From Streptomyces sp. CNQ085 (GTDB taxonomy: Bacteria > Actinomycetota > Actinomycetes > Streptomycetales > Streptomycetaceae), in the NCBI RefSeq assembly GCF_022614595.1, contig NZ_JAJFAU010000008.1:1-64000 (forward strand): a stretch of 64,000 nt of DNA, given 5' to 3'. Below are positions 8,588 to 17,856 of this stretch, in pieces. Numbering within the stretch: position 1 is the first letter of the stretch; the number at the start of each line of letters is the position of its first letter. The notes under the pieces are model-generated. The model did no database searches. It worked only from the letters and a program-made list of their open reading frames with translations, and had not been told where the DNA came from. A program made the translations under genes and the position numbers.

Positions 8588-9181
8588 TCAGCCGTTCGGG
8601 GCCGGGAAGCGACGCCCGGAGCGGGGCGGCCGGGAGGGGACGGCGGGCGGACCACCGGCCTGCCTCCAGGCCGGTTCGGCCGACCCGAGGCCCGGGCCGG
8701 GGTGGGGGGAGACCGCCTCGGTCACGGCGGTCCCCGTCTCCCGCTCCCCCGCACCCGTCAGCCGCTCGTACAGCGCCTGCGCGTCCGTCGGCAGATCACG
8801 CCGCCACCCGCACGTCACCACCGGCCACAGCAGCACCATCGCACCCCCCAACGCGCACCTGACCCCCACCTCCACCCGGCATCCGCCTCCCTCCCAGGGC
8901 CACAGCCGGAAGTCGAACCGCGGCATCTGCCATCCCAGCGGCGTCCACATCCGCTGCCCCTGGAACGACACCCGCCGCGGCGGCTCGCACACCACCCGCC
9001 GCAGCACGCACTCGCGCCGCCGCCCGGGGAACCGGTAGCGGTACTCCCCCTCCCGCGGATCCACCGGGCACACCGAGACCACACCCGAGTGCCAGGCCGC
9101 CAGCCCGCACCCGTCGGCCAGGCGCCCGAACACCTCCTCCACCGGCAGCGGTATGGACACGTACACCCGCACCTGCGGCAT
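8588..9181 (-). CDS. SRPBCC superfamily protein
   Basis: 197-aa protein with a START/Bet v1-like SRPBCC fold in its first ~140 residues: MPQVRVYVSIPLPVEEVF opens a typical polyketide-cyclase/dehydrase-like domain, followed by alternating strands (GEYRYRFPG, RRVSFQG, FDFRLWPWEGGG). The last ~55 residues are Pro/Gly-rich and probably disordered. ATG at 9181 follows GGAGG. It lies just outside the polyketide cluster and has no SARP-type box upstream, so cluster membership is doubtful. Confidence 0.72.
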   Translation of the reverse strand: MPQVRVYVSIPLPVEEVFGRLADGCGLAAWHSGVVSVCPVDPREGEYRYRFPGRRRECVLRRVVCEPPRRVSFQGQRMWTPLGWQMPRFDFRLWPWEGGGCRVEVGVRCALGGAMVLLWPVVTCGWRRDLPTDAQALYERLTGAGERETGTAVTEAVSPHPGPGLGSAEPAWRQAGGPPAVPSRPPRSGRRFPAPNG

Positions 9182-9472
9182 CCGGCACCTCCAGCGAGCG
9201 ACAGCGCCGGCCACGCGATCGGCCGAGCGCCCCGGCCCGTCCGGGCCCATCTCTACACAGCAAGGCTGGATGCGCGCGCTCCCGGTGTCCTGCGCTCGGG
9301 AGCCGTTCGGGTTACGCCCGCGGGCGCTGCGCCGGCCGGGGGATGTCGGGGAGGAGCCAGCCGTGGTGGCCGGGCACCGGGAGGGGCAGGTGCGGCGGGG
9401 GCATCCGGCCGTTCCCCGCCGCCAGGGAGCGGTACACGCGCCACCAGGTCCTCGCCGGGGCCGTACGGGTGC

Positions 9473-11365
9473 TCATACGGCCGTCAGGGGCCGGCGTTCA
9501 CCGAAGCGGCCGTCCGCCGCGGGAGCCCCCGCGCGGGCCTCCTCCGGAGCCACCGGAACCCCCGGAGCCTCCGGGACGGGCGGAGCGAGTGGAGCACCGG
9601 CGCTCCAGTTCCACAGGCGGCTCACCGCGTCCGGCTTCAGGACGTGCCCCTCCTCCCACAGCCGGGCCGCGGCGGTGAGCACCGACCGCCGGTCCTCCTC
9701 CGGCCCGCCGGGCCGGGCCGGCAGCATCGGCACCACCGCGCTGGCCTTCAGCCGCACCGCCTGGTGGCGGCGGGCGAACGCGGTGAGTGTCTGCCGGGGG
9801 CCCGCCTCGATCAGCAGCATGTCGTCGGCCGCGAGCAGTTCGTCCAGCGCGGGCCTGAAGTACACGGTGTCGGTGAGCTGGCGGGCCCAGAAGTCCGGCC
9901 GCAGGGCGTCATCGGGACTCAGCGGGCCTCCGGTGTAGCCGGAGTAGAGGGGGAGGGCGGGCGGGCGCAGCCGTACGCCGCGGTAGGCGCGCTCGACGGC
10001 CTCGGACGCCGGCGCCATCGCCGGGCAGTGGAACGGGCTGGTGGCGGGGACGGCGACGACCGTGTGGCCGTCGGCGCGCAGCGCCGCCTCGACCTCGCCC
10101 AGCGGCTCGCGGGAGCCGGCCAGCATGGTCTGCCGGCCCGCGTTGACCGCGGCGATGGCAACGTCGCCGCACAGGTACGGGCGCAGCTCCTCCTCGGAGG
10201 CGCCGACGGCGAGCATTCCGCCCGGCGGGATCTCCACGGCGTACCGCACCCGCTCGCGCATCATGCCGACGGCGTCCGGCAGCGACACCACGCCCGTGAA
10301 GACCGCGGCGACCAGCTCTCCGGCGCTGTGGCCGAGGAAGGCGGTGGGGCGCACGCCCCAGCCGAGGACGGTGCGGCCCAGCGCGTAGTCCACTGCGAAC
10401 AGCAGCGGCTGGGCGCGGCGCACGTCGTCGATGCCGATCTTCGGCGTACGGGTGGCCCCGTCGGCGAGCCAGTCGGCCCGGATGTCCTCGTGGTCCTCGC
10501 CGAACAGGTCGAGCACGGCGTCCATGGCGGCGGTGAACACCGGCTCCCGGCCGTACAGCCCGGCCGCCATCGCGGTGTGCTGGGAACCCTGGCCGGGGAA
10601 GAGGAGGGCGACCGGGCGCGGCCTGCCGGTGGTGACGGCCCCGGCCCCGAGCACCGCCCGCGCGGCCCGTTGGGCCGTGGTGACGGCCGCGGCGCGCACC
10701 GGGCCGGGCTCCTGCCCGCGGGGCACCGCGGCGGGCAGGAGGGGGAAGGCCTCGGGGGAGAGCCGGTCGACCATCGGGCGCAGCTCGCCGCGTACCCGGG
10801 CCTCGTCGGCCTCGTCCCGGCCGGACCACAGCAGCAGCCGTACGCCGCCGGGGTCGGTGCCGCGTCCGCCGTACCGCAGGGGGTGGATCACGGGTGCGTC
10901 CCCGACTGTGCCGGGGGCGGCGGGGAACGCGGGCGCTTCCCCGGAGAAGTCCGGTACGCCCAGCACGGAGTCGCCGTCCGCGACGGCCTCGGCCGCCCGC
11001 CGCACGGCGTGGACGGTGACCGCCTCCGCCCGGGGCTCGCCGAACCCGGCGACGAGCGCGAGGTCGACGTTCTTGGCGAGCAGCTCGCGGTGCGCCCGGC
11101 GCAGTGCGCGGCCGGGCGAGGAGGCGGTGTGCACGGGGAATCCCTCGTGCTCCGCCCCGAGGCCCGCTGCGGTGCGGGCGGCGCCTACGAAGACGGCCGT
11201 ACGCGCGGGCAGGTCCTCCGGTGAGCGGCCGAAGGCCCTCAGCACGGCGGAGACGGCGGCGGCGGTGGCCGTGACCGGTTCCCCGCGACCGGCCTCCCCG
11301 GCCGGCGCGCCCTTGGTGCTGACCACGAGTCTGCGGACCACTGCGGTGTGTTCGGTGAGCGGCAT
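9473..11365 (-). CDS. Acyltransferase (malonyl/acyl-CoA:ACP transacylase-like) with long N-terminal domain
   Basis: 630-aa protein whose C-terminal two-thirds is an acyltransferase domain: GQGSQ at residues 258-262, catalytic GHSAGE at 345-350 (Ser347) and FHCPAM around 445-450. The first ~200 residues resemble a degraded ketoacyl-synthase-like segment (SSPGRALRRAHRELLAKNVD, then LALVAGF) without a catalytic cysteine. Discrete ATs such as DpsD and ZhuC (about 330-350 aa) act with KASIII enzymes to choose starter units, and this could play that role or supply malonyl to the ACP. It is the last gene of a KS-CLF-ACP-AT unit, 137 bp after the ACP gene. Substrate is not readable with confidence. 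Confidence 0.85.
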   Translation of the reverse strand: MPLTEHTAVVRRLVVSTKGAPAGEAGRGEPVTATAAAVSAVLRAFGRSPEDLPARTAVFVGAARTAAGLGAEHEGFPVHTASSPGRALRRAHRELLAKNVDLALVAGFGEPRAEAVTVHAVRRAAEAVADGDSVLGVPDFSGEAPAFPAAPGTVGDAPVIHPLRYGGRGTDPGGVRLLLWSGRDEADEARVRGELRPMVDRLSPEAFPLLPAAVPRGQEPGPVRAAAVTTAQRAARAVLGAGAVTTGRPRPVALLFPGQGSQHTAMAAGLYGREPVFTAAMDAVLDLFGEDHEDIRADWLADGATRTPKIGIDDVRRAQPLLFAVDYALGRTVLGWGVRPTAFLGHSAGELVAAVFTGVVSLPDAVGMMRERVRYAVEIPPGGMLAVGASEEELRPYLCGDVAIAAVNAGRQTMLAGSREPLGEVEAALRADGHTVVAVPATSPFHCPAMAPASEAVERAYRGVRLRPPALPLYSGYTGGPLSPDDALRPDFWARQLTDTVYFRPALDELLAADDMLLIEAGPRQTLTAFARRHQAVRLKASAVVPMLPARPGGPEEDRRSVLTAAARLWEEGHVLKPDAVSRLWNWSAGAPLAPPVPEAPGVPVAPEEARAGAPAADGRFGERRPLTAV

Positions 11366-11502
11366 GGGCCCTCCTGTCGGCGGCCGGGTCCCCGGCGGCG
11401 GATGGCTTCGGCAAGCGGGAGGCGGGAGAGGGGAGGGAAGGCGGGATGAGCGGGAGCGGCCGCCCTGCCGGAGAGCGTTCGGCAGGGCGGCCCGGGACCG
11501 GC

Positions 11503-11778
11503 TCAGGCGGGAGATGCCTGACCGGAGTTGATGAGCTCCAGCAGAGCGCGCGGCGTCTCGGCGTCGACGACCGCGTCGTCCGGTATCGCGATCCCGTACT
11601 CGCGCTGGATCTGGCCGATGACCTGGAGGAGGGCGAGGGAGTCGTAGCCGAGGTCGATGAACGGGGTGTCCAGGACATCGCCGTCCAGGTCCACGCCCTC
11701 CTCCTCGCCGGCGCTCTCGCGCAGCATCCTGGTCAGGTCGGCCAGGGTCACCTCGGTCTTCGTGGTGGTCGCGGACAT
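11503..11778 (-). CDS. Type II PKS acyl carrier protein
   Basis: 91-aa ACP with phosphopantetheine attachment motif LGYDSLAL (Ser47) and the following helix LQVIGQIQREYGIAIPDD, very close in pattern to aromatic PKS ACPs. It carries the growing poly-beta-ketone chain on the KS-CLF. It is 85 bp downstream of the CLF gene in the same orientation, giving the canonical KS-CLF-ACP order. Activation probably depends on the Sfp-type transferase encoded at 22270. Confidence 0.97.
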   Translation of the reverse strand: MSATTTKTEVTLADLTRMLRESAGEEEGVDLDGDVLDTPFIDLGYDSLALLQVIGQIQREYGIAIPDDAVVDAETPRALLELINSGQASPA

Positions 11779-11863
11779 GTTGGTTCCTCTCTGTGGTGTG
11801 CGTGGACGAGGCGGTACATGTGGGGAGTCGGGGGCCGGTGGGGCCCGGTTCGGTGGACGCGGC

Positions 11864-13138
11864 TCAGCGGGCGCGGCGCAGGACGAGCGCCGCGTTGAAG
11901 CCGCCGTGGCCGCGGGCCAGCACCAGCGCGGTGCGCAGGTCCGCCTCGCGGGCGCCGGTGACCAGGTCGATCCGGTGGCCGGGGTCGGCCTCGGCGACGC
12001 CCGCGGTCGGCGGGATGACCCTGTCGCGCAGTGCCAGCAGCGCGGTGGCCGCGTCCAGCGCGGCGCCTCCGGCCAGCAGCCGCCCGGTCATGCTCTTGGG
12101 CGCGGTGACCGGCACGCCGCAGGCGCCGAAGAGGTCCTCCAGCACCTTCGCCTCGGCCCGGTCCAGTTCGGGGGTGCCCGCCGCGTCGGCGAAGACGACG
12201 TCGACGTCCGAGGCGGCCAGTCCGGCGTCCGCCAGGGCCGTCTCGGCGACCCGGCGCAGCGCGGGCGGCCGGCCGCTTCCGGGCGCGGGGTCGAGGCCGG
12301 CCGCGTAGCCGGCGACGGTGCCGTAGATGTGCTCGGCGCCGCGCTCCCGGGCGGAGTCGGCGTCCTCCACGATGAGGATCGCCCCGCCCTCGCCGGGCAC
12401 GTACCCGCTCGCCTCCGCCGAGAAGGGCAGGTAGGCGCGGGAGGGGTCGGAGACGGTGCTCATCAGGCCGGAGGCGATCTGCGGGACCCAGCCCCAGGGG
12501 CACAGGGCCGCGTCGACGCCGCCGGTGACGACCACGGGCACGCCCTTGCGGACGTGGCGGCGGGCATGGCCGATGGAGTCGACGCCGCCGGCCTGTTCGG
12601 TGAGCAGCACCCCGCTGGGGCCGCGCATCTTGTGACGGATGGAGATCTGGCCGGTGTTGACGGCGTAGAACCAGGCGAAGGACTGGTACGCGCTGACGTA
12701 CTCCTTGCCCTGGCTCCACAGGTTCTGCAGCTCGCGCTGGCCGAACTCCACCGCCCCGCCGGAGGCGGCGGTGACCACGCCCATGCCGTACTCGGGCAGG
12801 TCGCCGGGGACGATCCCGGCGTCGGCGACGGCCCAGTCGGCCGCGGTGAGCGCCAGGCGGGTCATGTGGTCGGTCTGCGGCATCAGCCGGCTGGGGATGT
12901 GCTCCTCGGCGACGTAGCCGGGGACCTCGCCGCCGACGGTGGAGGGGTACTGGGAGGGGTCGAAGCGGGTGACGCGCCCCAGGCCGCTCTCGCCGGCCAG
13001 GGTGGCCCTCCAGTAGTCCTCGGTGCCCAGGCCGTTGGGGGCGGCGATGCCCAGGCCGGTCACGACCGCGGTGGTCCGTACGGCCGGTGCGGCCGCCGGT
13101 GCGGGCCGTACCGCCGGCGCTGTCGGTGTCGCTGTCAT
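11864..13138 (-). CDS. Chain length factor (ketosynthase beta)
   Basis: 424-aa KS-beta subunit that pairs with the KS-alpha to set chain length. The active-site cysteine is replaced by glutamine in [11 protein letters not shown], the hallmark of CLFs. N-terminal landmark [16 protein letters not shown] and C-terminal [15 protein letters not shown] are typical. The ATG at 13138 overlaps the KS-alpha stop (ATGA), so translation is coupled and subunit stoichiometry is maintained. Chain length cannot be predicted safely from these residues alone. Confidence 0.97.
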   Translation of the reverse strand: MTATPTAPAVRPAPAAAPAVRTTAVVTGLGIAAPNGLGTEDYWRATLAGESGLGRVTRFDPSQYPSTVGGEVPGYVAEEHIPSRLMPQTDHMTRLALTAADWAVADAGIVPGDLPEYGMGVVTAASGGAVEFGQRELQNLWSQGKEYVSAYQSFAWFYAVNTGQISIRHKMRGPSGVLLTEQAGGVDSIGHARRHVRKGVPVVVTGGVDAALCPWGWVPQIASGLMSTVSDPSRAYLPFSAEASGYVPGEGGAILIVEDADSARERGAEHIYGTVAGYAAGLDPAPGSGRPPALRRVAETALADAGLAASDVDVVFADAAGTPELDRAEAKVLEDLFGACGVPVTAPKSMTGRLLAGGAALDAATALLALRDRVIPPTAGVAEADPGHRIDLVTGAREADLRTALVLARGHGGFNAALVLRRAR

Positions 13139-14403
13139 CGGGTACTCCTCTCCGGCCGGGCGAGCAGCATGGCGCTCTGGAAGCCGCCGAAGCCGCTGCC
13201 GACGCTGAGCACCGTGTCGGTCTTCTTCTCCCGGGCGGTCAGCGGGATGTAGTCGAGGTCGAGTTCGGGGTCGGGCTCGTGCAGGTTGGCGGTGGGCGGC
13301 AGGACGCCGTGCTCCATCGCCAGGGCGCAGGCCGCGATCTCCAGGGAGCCGATGGCGCCCAGCGAGTGGCCGATCATCGACTTGATGGAGCTGACGGGGG
13401 TGGCGTACGCGTGGTCGCCCAGGCTGCGCTTGAAGGCGCCGGTCTCGTGGCGGTCGTTCATCTTGGTGCCGGAGCCGTGGGCGTTGATGTAGTCGATGGC
13501 CGTCGGGTCCATGCGGGCCTCGTCCAGGGCGGCGTCGATGGCCTCGGCCATCTCGCGGCCGTCGGGCTTGAGACCGGTCATGTGGTACGCGTTGCAGCGG
13601 GCGGCGAAGCCCGCGATCTCCGCGTAGACGTGGGCCCCGCGCCTGCGCGCGCTCTCCAGCTCCTCCAGGACGAGGATCGCCGCGCCCTCGCCCAGGACCA
13701 GGCCGCTGCGGGTCCGGTCGAAGGGGCGGCAGGCGCTCTCGGGGGTGTCGTTGCGGGGCGTGGTGGCGTGGATGGCGTCGAAGCAGGCCGAGGTGATGGG
13801 CGAGATCGGCGCCTCCGTCGCACCCGCGATCATCACGTCGCAGGTGCCCTCGCGGATCAGCTCGACCGCGTGGCCGAGCGAGTCCAGGCCGGAAGTGCAG
13901 CCGGTGGAGACCACCGCCGCCGGACCCTCGGCGCCGGCCTCCTGGCCCACCTCGGCGGCCATGGAGCTGGGCACGAAGTGCCGGTACAGCTCGGGCACCG
14001 CGTACTCGTGGTCGACGTTCCACTTGCGGCCGCCGTCGCTGACCACCACGTACTCGCGCTCCAGGCTGGTGGTGCAGCCCACCGCGCTGCCTAGCGAGGT
14101 GCCGATCCGGGACGGGTCCAGGGCGGAGACGTCCAGACCACTGTCGGCCAGTGCCTCGCGGGTGGAGACGACGGCGAACTGGGCGGCCCGGTCGAGCCGG
14201 CGGATCTCCTGCGGGCTCAGGCCCGCGGCCGCGGGGTCGAAGTCGCACTCGGCGGCGACCCGCGAGCGGAAGGGGGAGGCGTCGTAGAAGGAGATCGCAC
14301 GGGTCGCGGTGCGTCCCGCGGTGAGCAGCTCCCAGTACTCCTTGACGCCTACCCCGCCGGGGGCGACGACGCCCAGACCTGTGATCACGACTCTGCGTAC
14401 CAC
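13135..14403 (-). CDS. Type II PKS ketosynthase alpha
   Basis: 422-aa condensing enzyme of the minimal PKS, making the poly-beta-ketone chain by decarboxylative Claisen condensation. The catalytic cysteine is in [12 protein letters not shown] (Cys169). The two histidines lie in [12 protein letters not shown] and [12 protein letters not shown]. It heads the KS-CLF-ACP-AT unit and a SARP-type promoter lies upstream at 14617-14648. Length and motifs are normal. Confidence 0.98.
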   Translation of the reverse strand: MVRRVVITGLGVVAPGGVGVKEYWELLTAGRTATRAISFYDASPFRSRVAAECDFDPAAAGLSPQEIRRLDRAAQFAVVSTREALADSGLDVSALDPSRIGTSLGSAVGCTTSLEREYVVVSDGGRKWNVDHEYAVPELYRHFVPSSMAAEVGQEAGAEGPAAVVSTGCTSGLDSLGHAVELIREGTCDVMIAGATEAPISPITSACFDAIHATTPRNDTPESACRPFDRTRSGLVLGEGAAILVLEELESARRRGAHVYAEIAGFAARCNAYHMTGLKPDGREMAEAIDAALDEARMDPTAIDYINAHGSGTKMNDRHETGAFKRSLGDHAYATPVSSIKSMIGHSLGAIGSLEIAACALAMEHGVLPPTANLHEPDPELDLDYIPLTAREKKTDTVLSVGSGFGGFQSAMLLARPERSTR

Positions 14404-14616
14404 CGCTTACCTCCCCTTCGACGGGACCGGTTGCCGCTGTCGGCATCCGGCGGTTGGAACTGTGCGGGCCACTGCCGTTCCCTTCGTCCGTGACGCTCTC
14501 GTGGCGCTTGCTGGGGTTTTCGGCGGCCGGGGCGGTTCGGGGGTCGGTCCCTTCCCGCCCCGGTGCCGGACCGGGCGGCCGCCCGCTCGTGACGCGCCGC
14601 CGCTTCCGGTGAACTC

Positions 14617-14648
14617 ATGGTTGAAGCCGTCCCTAGACGGGGACTCGC
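14617..14648 (-). promoter_or_regulatory. Probable SARP-dependent promoter of the minimal PKS unit
   Basis: On the minus strand: heptamers GCGAGTC and TCTAGGG 11 bp apart, an 8-bp gap, then AACCAT as -10. The first heptamer departs from the TCnAg pattern by one base. It predicts a ~200-nt untranslated leader before KS-alpha; the intervening sequence shows no gene. Confidence 0.5.
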
Positions 14649-14696
14649 GCCTGCCTGGACGGGCCGGCGGCCACCGCCTCCGAGGGCCTTTGGGCA

Positions 14697-16334
14697 CTAC
14701 AGCGGGACGTTGCCGTGCTTGCGTTCGGGCAGGTCGGCCTGCTTGCGACGGAGCATGGCCAGGGATCGGGCCAGGATCCGCCGGGTGTCGGCGGGGTCGA
14801 TGACGTCGTCGACCAGGCCGCGCTCGGCCGCGTAGTAGGGGTGCATCAGCTCGGACCGGTACTCCTTGACCAGCTCCGCCCGGGTGGCCTCGGGGTCGGC
14901 GGCCTCGGCGATCCGCCGCCGGAAGACGACGTTCGCCGCCCCTTCGGCGCCCATCACCGCGATCTCGTTGGTCGGCCAGGCGTAGGTCAGGTCCGCGCCG
15001 ATGGACTGGGAGTCCATGACGATGTACGCACCACCGTAGGCCTTGCGCAGCACGACCGAGACACGTGGCACGGTGGCGTTGCAGTACGCGTACAGCAGCT
15101 TCGCGCCGTGCCGGATGATTCCGCCGTGCTCCTGGTCCACCCCCGGCAGGAAGCCGGGCACGTCGATCAGGGTCACCAGGGGGATGTTGAAGGCGTCGCA
15201 GGTGGAGACGAAGCGGGCGGCCTTCTCGGAGGCGTGGATGTCCAGCACGCCGGCCAGCTGCTGGGGCTGGTTGGCGACGACGCCCACCACCTGGCCGTCG
15301 ATGCGCGCCAGCGCGCACACCACGTTGCGCGCCCATGCCTCGTGCACCTCGAAGCACTCGCCGTCGTCGACGATCTCCTCGATCACCGCGCGCACGTCGT
15401 AGGCGCGGTTGCCGTCGGCCGGGACGAGGTCGGCCAGCGCCTCGCAGCGCCGGTCGGCCGGATCGGCGCACTCGGTGCGCGGCGGGTTCTCCCGGTTGTT
15501 GGACGGCAGCAGCGACAGCAGGTAGCGGACCTCCTCCAGACAGGTGGTCTCGTCGTCGTGGGCGAAGCCGGCCACGCCGGAGCCGGCGGCGTGCGCGTCG
15601 GCGCCGCCCAGCCCATTGTGGGTGATCTCCTCGCCGGTGACCGCCTGGACCACGTCCGGGCCGGTGATGAACATCTGCGAGGTGTCGCGGACCATGAAGA
15701 CGAAGTCGGTCAGCGCCGGGGAGTAGGCCGCCCCGCCCGCGCACGGGCCCAGCATCACCGAGATCTGCGGGATGACCCCGGAGGCGGCGGTGTTGCGGCG
15801 GAAGATGCCGCCGTAGCCGGCCAGTGCCGTCACACCCTCCTGGATGCGCGCGCCGGCCCCGTCGTTGAGGGAGACCAGCGGCGCGCCCGCGGCCCGCGCC
15901 AGGTCCATCACCTTGTGGACCTTGGCGGCGTGGGCCTCGCCCAGGGCGCCGGCGAAGACGCGGAAGTCGTGGGCGTAGGCGAAGACGGTACGGCCGTGGA
16001 CGGTGCCCCAGCCGGTGACCACGCCGTCGCCGTGCGGTTTGCGGTCCTCCAGGCCGAAGCCGGTGGCGCGGTGGCGGCGCAGCGGCTCGATCTCGGTGAA
16101 GGTGCCCTCGTCGAAGAGGAGCTCCAGCCGCTCGCGGACGGTGAGCTTGCCCTTGGCATGCTGCCGGCGGGTGGCGTCCGGGTCGGGGCCCCGGCCCACC
16201 TCCTCCTTGAGCCGGAGCAGTTCCGCGGTGGCCCGGCGCAGGTCGGGACCGGGTTCCACCGGCCGGTCCGGTGCCCGGTCCGGGGCGGTCCGCGATGCCG
16301 GCGCACTCGTCGTGATGTCGTCGAGGATCGTCAT
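14697..16334 (-). CDS. Acyl-CoA carboxylase beta subunit (carboxyltransferase)
   Basis: 545-aa biotin-dependent carboxyltransferase of the AccB/PccB type, transferring carboxylate from carboxybiotin to acetyl- or propionyl-CoA. Motifs include LNDGAGARIQEGV (first oxyanion loop), GPCAGGAAYSPALTDF, DVPGFLPGVDQEHGGIIRHGAKLLYAY and RKAYGGAYIVM. It supplies extender malonyl-CoA for the PKS and needs a biotinylated alpha subunit, which is not in the window; a small epsilon subunit is encoded at 28113. The ATG at 16334 has no Shine-Dalgarno sequence and lies right where transcription should start from the SARP-type promoter at 16341-16372, so the mRNA is probably leaderless. Confidence 0.95.
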   Translation of the reverse strand: MTILDDITTSAPASRTAPDRAPDRPVEPGPDLRRATAELLRLKEEVGRGPDPDATRRQHAKGKLTVRERLELLFDEGTFTEIEPLRRHRATGFGLEDRKPHGDGVVTGWGTVHGRTVFAYAHDFRVFAGALGEAHAAKVHKVMDLARAAGAPLVSLNDGAGARIQEGVTALAGYGGIFRRNTAASGVIPQISVMLGPCAGGAAYSPALTDFVFMVRDTSQMFITGPDVVQAVTGEEITHNGLGGADAHAAGSGVAGFAHDDETTCLEEVRYLLSLLPSNNRENPPRTECADPADRRCEALADLVPADGNRAYDVRAVIEEIVDDGECFEVHEAWARNVVCALARIDGQVVGVVANQPQQLAGVLDIHASEKAARFVSTCDAFNIPLVTLIDVPGFLPGVDQEHGGIIRHGAKLLYAYCNATVPRVSVVLRKAYGGAYIVMDSQSIGADLTYAWPTNEIAVMGAEGAANVVFRRRIAEAADPEATRAELVKEYRSELMHPYYAAERGLVDDVIDPADTRRILARSLAMLRRKQADLPERKHGNVPL

Positions 16335-16340
16335 CGGCCG

Positions 16341-16372
16341 AACGTAGGAACGCCGCCTAGAGGTCGGCTGGA
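16341..16372 (-). promoter_or_regulatory. SARP-dependent promoter of the carboxylase gene
   Basis: Minus strand: TCCAGCC (16366-16372), N4, TCTAGGC (16355-16361), 8 bp, TACGTT (16341-16346). The 11-bp periodicity and 8-bp gap to the -10 match the known DnrI/ActII-ORF4 architecture. Confidence 0.8.
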
Positions 16373-16453
16373 GCAGCCACCGGGCCGTTCCCGCGTCCGT
16401 TCCGCGTCGGCCGGCCGGCGCGGCGTCGCGCCCCCTGCCGTCCGGGACGCCGG

Positions 16454-17248
16454 TCAGCGCGCCGCGTGCGCCGTGGCGTCCAGCTGCGGATCGCCGGAGA
16501 GTACCGCGTGGTGCAGCCGCTGGAGCTTCGGCGAGGGCTCCATTCCCAGCTCCTCGATGAGGGTGTTGCGCAGCCGCTGGTACGCCTCCAGGGCCCGCCA
16601 GGAGTTGCCGGAGCGGTGCAGGGCCACCATCAGCTGGGCGCAGAAGTTCTCGTGCATGGGGTGACGGGCCGCCAGTACCCTTAGTTCGGGAACGAGTTCG
16701 GTGTGCCGGCCCAGCCGCAGGTCGGCGTCGACGCGGCGCTCCAGGGCCGCCATCCGGTCCTCGTCCATGCGCAGGACCTCCAGTTCCAGGACACTGCCGA
16801 CCCTCACGTCCACCAGTGCGGGGCCGTGCCACATCTTCAGCGCGCGGCCCAGCATCTCGGAGGCCGTGCGGTCGTCGCCGGCGTCGTAGGCGGCCCGGCC
16901 GGACGCGGCGAGCTGCTCGAACTCCTGGACATCCACCTGGCCGGGCTGGACCTGGAGCAGATAGCCGCCGTGCTGGGTGACCAGCACGTCCTTGGCCTCC
17001 CGCGCCGGGTCGCCCTCCAGTGCCACCGCGATCCTGCGCCGCAACTGGAGGATGTAGGTCTGCAGGGTGGTGGCGGCGCTGCGCGGAACGTTCTCGCCCC
17101 AGATCTCCTCCATCAGGGTCGGCACGGTCACCACGTGATCGGCCTGAAGTGCGAGCAGTGCGAGGATCTGCCTCGGCTTGGCGGCGCTCGGGACCACAGA
17201 CACTCCCCGCTCCACCGCCGCGAGCGGACCCAGAACCTTGATCTCCAT
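16454..17248 (-). CDS. SARP-family pathway activator
   Basis: 264-aa Streptomyces antibiotic regulatory protein of the AfsR/DnrI/ActII-ORF4 type. An N-terminal winged-helix DNA-binding domain (MEIKVLGPLAA, AAKPRQILALLALQ, LQTYILQLRR) spans about residues 1-100. The bacterial transcriptional activation domain (HENFCAQLMVALHRSGN, ALEAYQRLRNTLIEELG) ends near residue 250. Such proteins bind direct heptamers at 11-bp spacing over the -35 region. Matching boxes occur at thirteen or more promoters in this cluster, so this is almost certainly the pathway-specific activator. It is divergent from the RiPP-like pair at 17488. Confidence 0.95.
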   Translation of the reverse strand: MEIKVLGPLAAVERGVSVVPSAAKPRQILALLALQADHVVTVPTLMEEIWGENVPRSAATTLQTYILQLRRRIAVALEGDPAREAKDVLVTQHGGYLLQVQPGQVDVQEFEQLAASGRAAYDAGDDRTASEMLGRALKMWHGPALVDVRVGSVLELEVLRMDEDRMAALERRVDADLRLGRHTELVPELRVLAARHPMHENFCAQLMVALHRSGNSWRALEAYQRLRNTLIEELGMEPSPKLQRLHHAVLSGDPQLDATAHAAR

Positions 17249-17432
17249 GGTGTGCTCTCCCCTTGTCGAGCTCAATCCGCCGGCAGTCCGCCTGACGGTT
17301 CCTCTCGGAGCATTGAGTGAGGCTCGCACGGTGCGGGAGCGGCGCACAGTGAGGCGCTCATGAGCGCGGTCGTGAAAATCTCATGGGCCGGTGGTGAACG
17401 CCGCACTGGGCTCCCGGGCGGCATCGATCACA

Positions 17433-17445
17433 CAATCGTCACGAT
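17433..17445. promoter_or_regulatory. Dyad in the SARP / RiPP-like divergent promoter region
   Basis: aatcgt-c-acgatt is a perfect 6-bp inverted repeat with a one-base centre, 43 bp upstream of the 122-aa gene. It overlaps a weaker direct repeat TCACACA/TCACGAT at 11-bp spacing. It is a candidate operator or activator site; which protein binds is unknown. Confidence 0.4.
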
Positions 17446-17487
17446 TGATTCGAACGCTCAGCCGTCCGACTCACAGGGGGTCTTCAC

Positions 17488-17856
17488 ATGAGAAGCAACA
17501 CGTCCGCCACCGCCTCGACGGAGAACACCGGCGCGGAGGACCGGCGCTTCGCCGAGCTGGCCCTCCGCACCGGGCTGGAGCCCGGTCTGGAGGCACGCTA
17601 CACCGCCGACCCGGTCGCGGTGCTGTCCGGTTTCGGCCTGCCCGCCGCCGAGGCTCCCTACGGTGGCGTGCCGGACTCCGTGGCGATCCTCGCGGAACTC
17701 GGTCTGTGCGCCTCCGAGCCGGTCTACGCCGGCGACCCGCTGCTCATCGAGGACCTGGAGCGGCTGGACATCCGCGACGCCGAGCAGTTGGCCTGCTTCG
17801 GCTGCACCCGCGCGGACGACTTCCGTCTGGAGGTTCCGGGGACGGTGGGGGCGTGA
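17488..17856 (+). CDS. Putative RiPP (TOMM-type) precursor or leader-like protein
   Basis: 122-aa protein immediately before and translationally coupled (GTGA overlap) to a fused cyclodehydratase. Residues ~22-55 (RTGLEPGLEARYTADP, then VAVLSGFGLP) resemble nitrile-hydratase-alpha-like leader peptides (NHLP) of thiazole/oxazole-modified microcins, which have a 'DP..vL..fGl.lP' pattern. The C-terminal part contains LACFGCTRADD, a short Cys/Thr segment that could be the modified core; another Cys is in GLCASEP. It is long and poor in Cys/Ser/Thr for a classical TOMM core, so it may instead be a recognition partner. GGGGGT precedes the ATG. Function inferred from position and leader similarity. 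Confidence 0.6.
   Translation: MRSNTSATASTENTGAEDRRFAELALRTGLEPGLEARYTADPVAVLSGFGLPAAEAPYGGVPDSVAILAELGLCASEPVYAGDPLLIEDLERLDIRDAEQLACFGCTRADDFRLEVPGTVGA

Noticed and set aside
17488..17856. Calling the 122-aa protein a nitrile hydratase subunit
   Set aside because: Only the leader-like helix resembles the nitrile hydratase alpha N-terminus. The metal-binding CxxCSC motif is absent.
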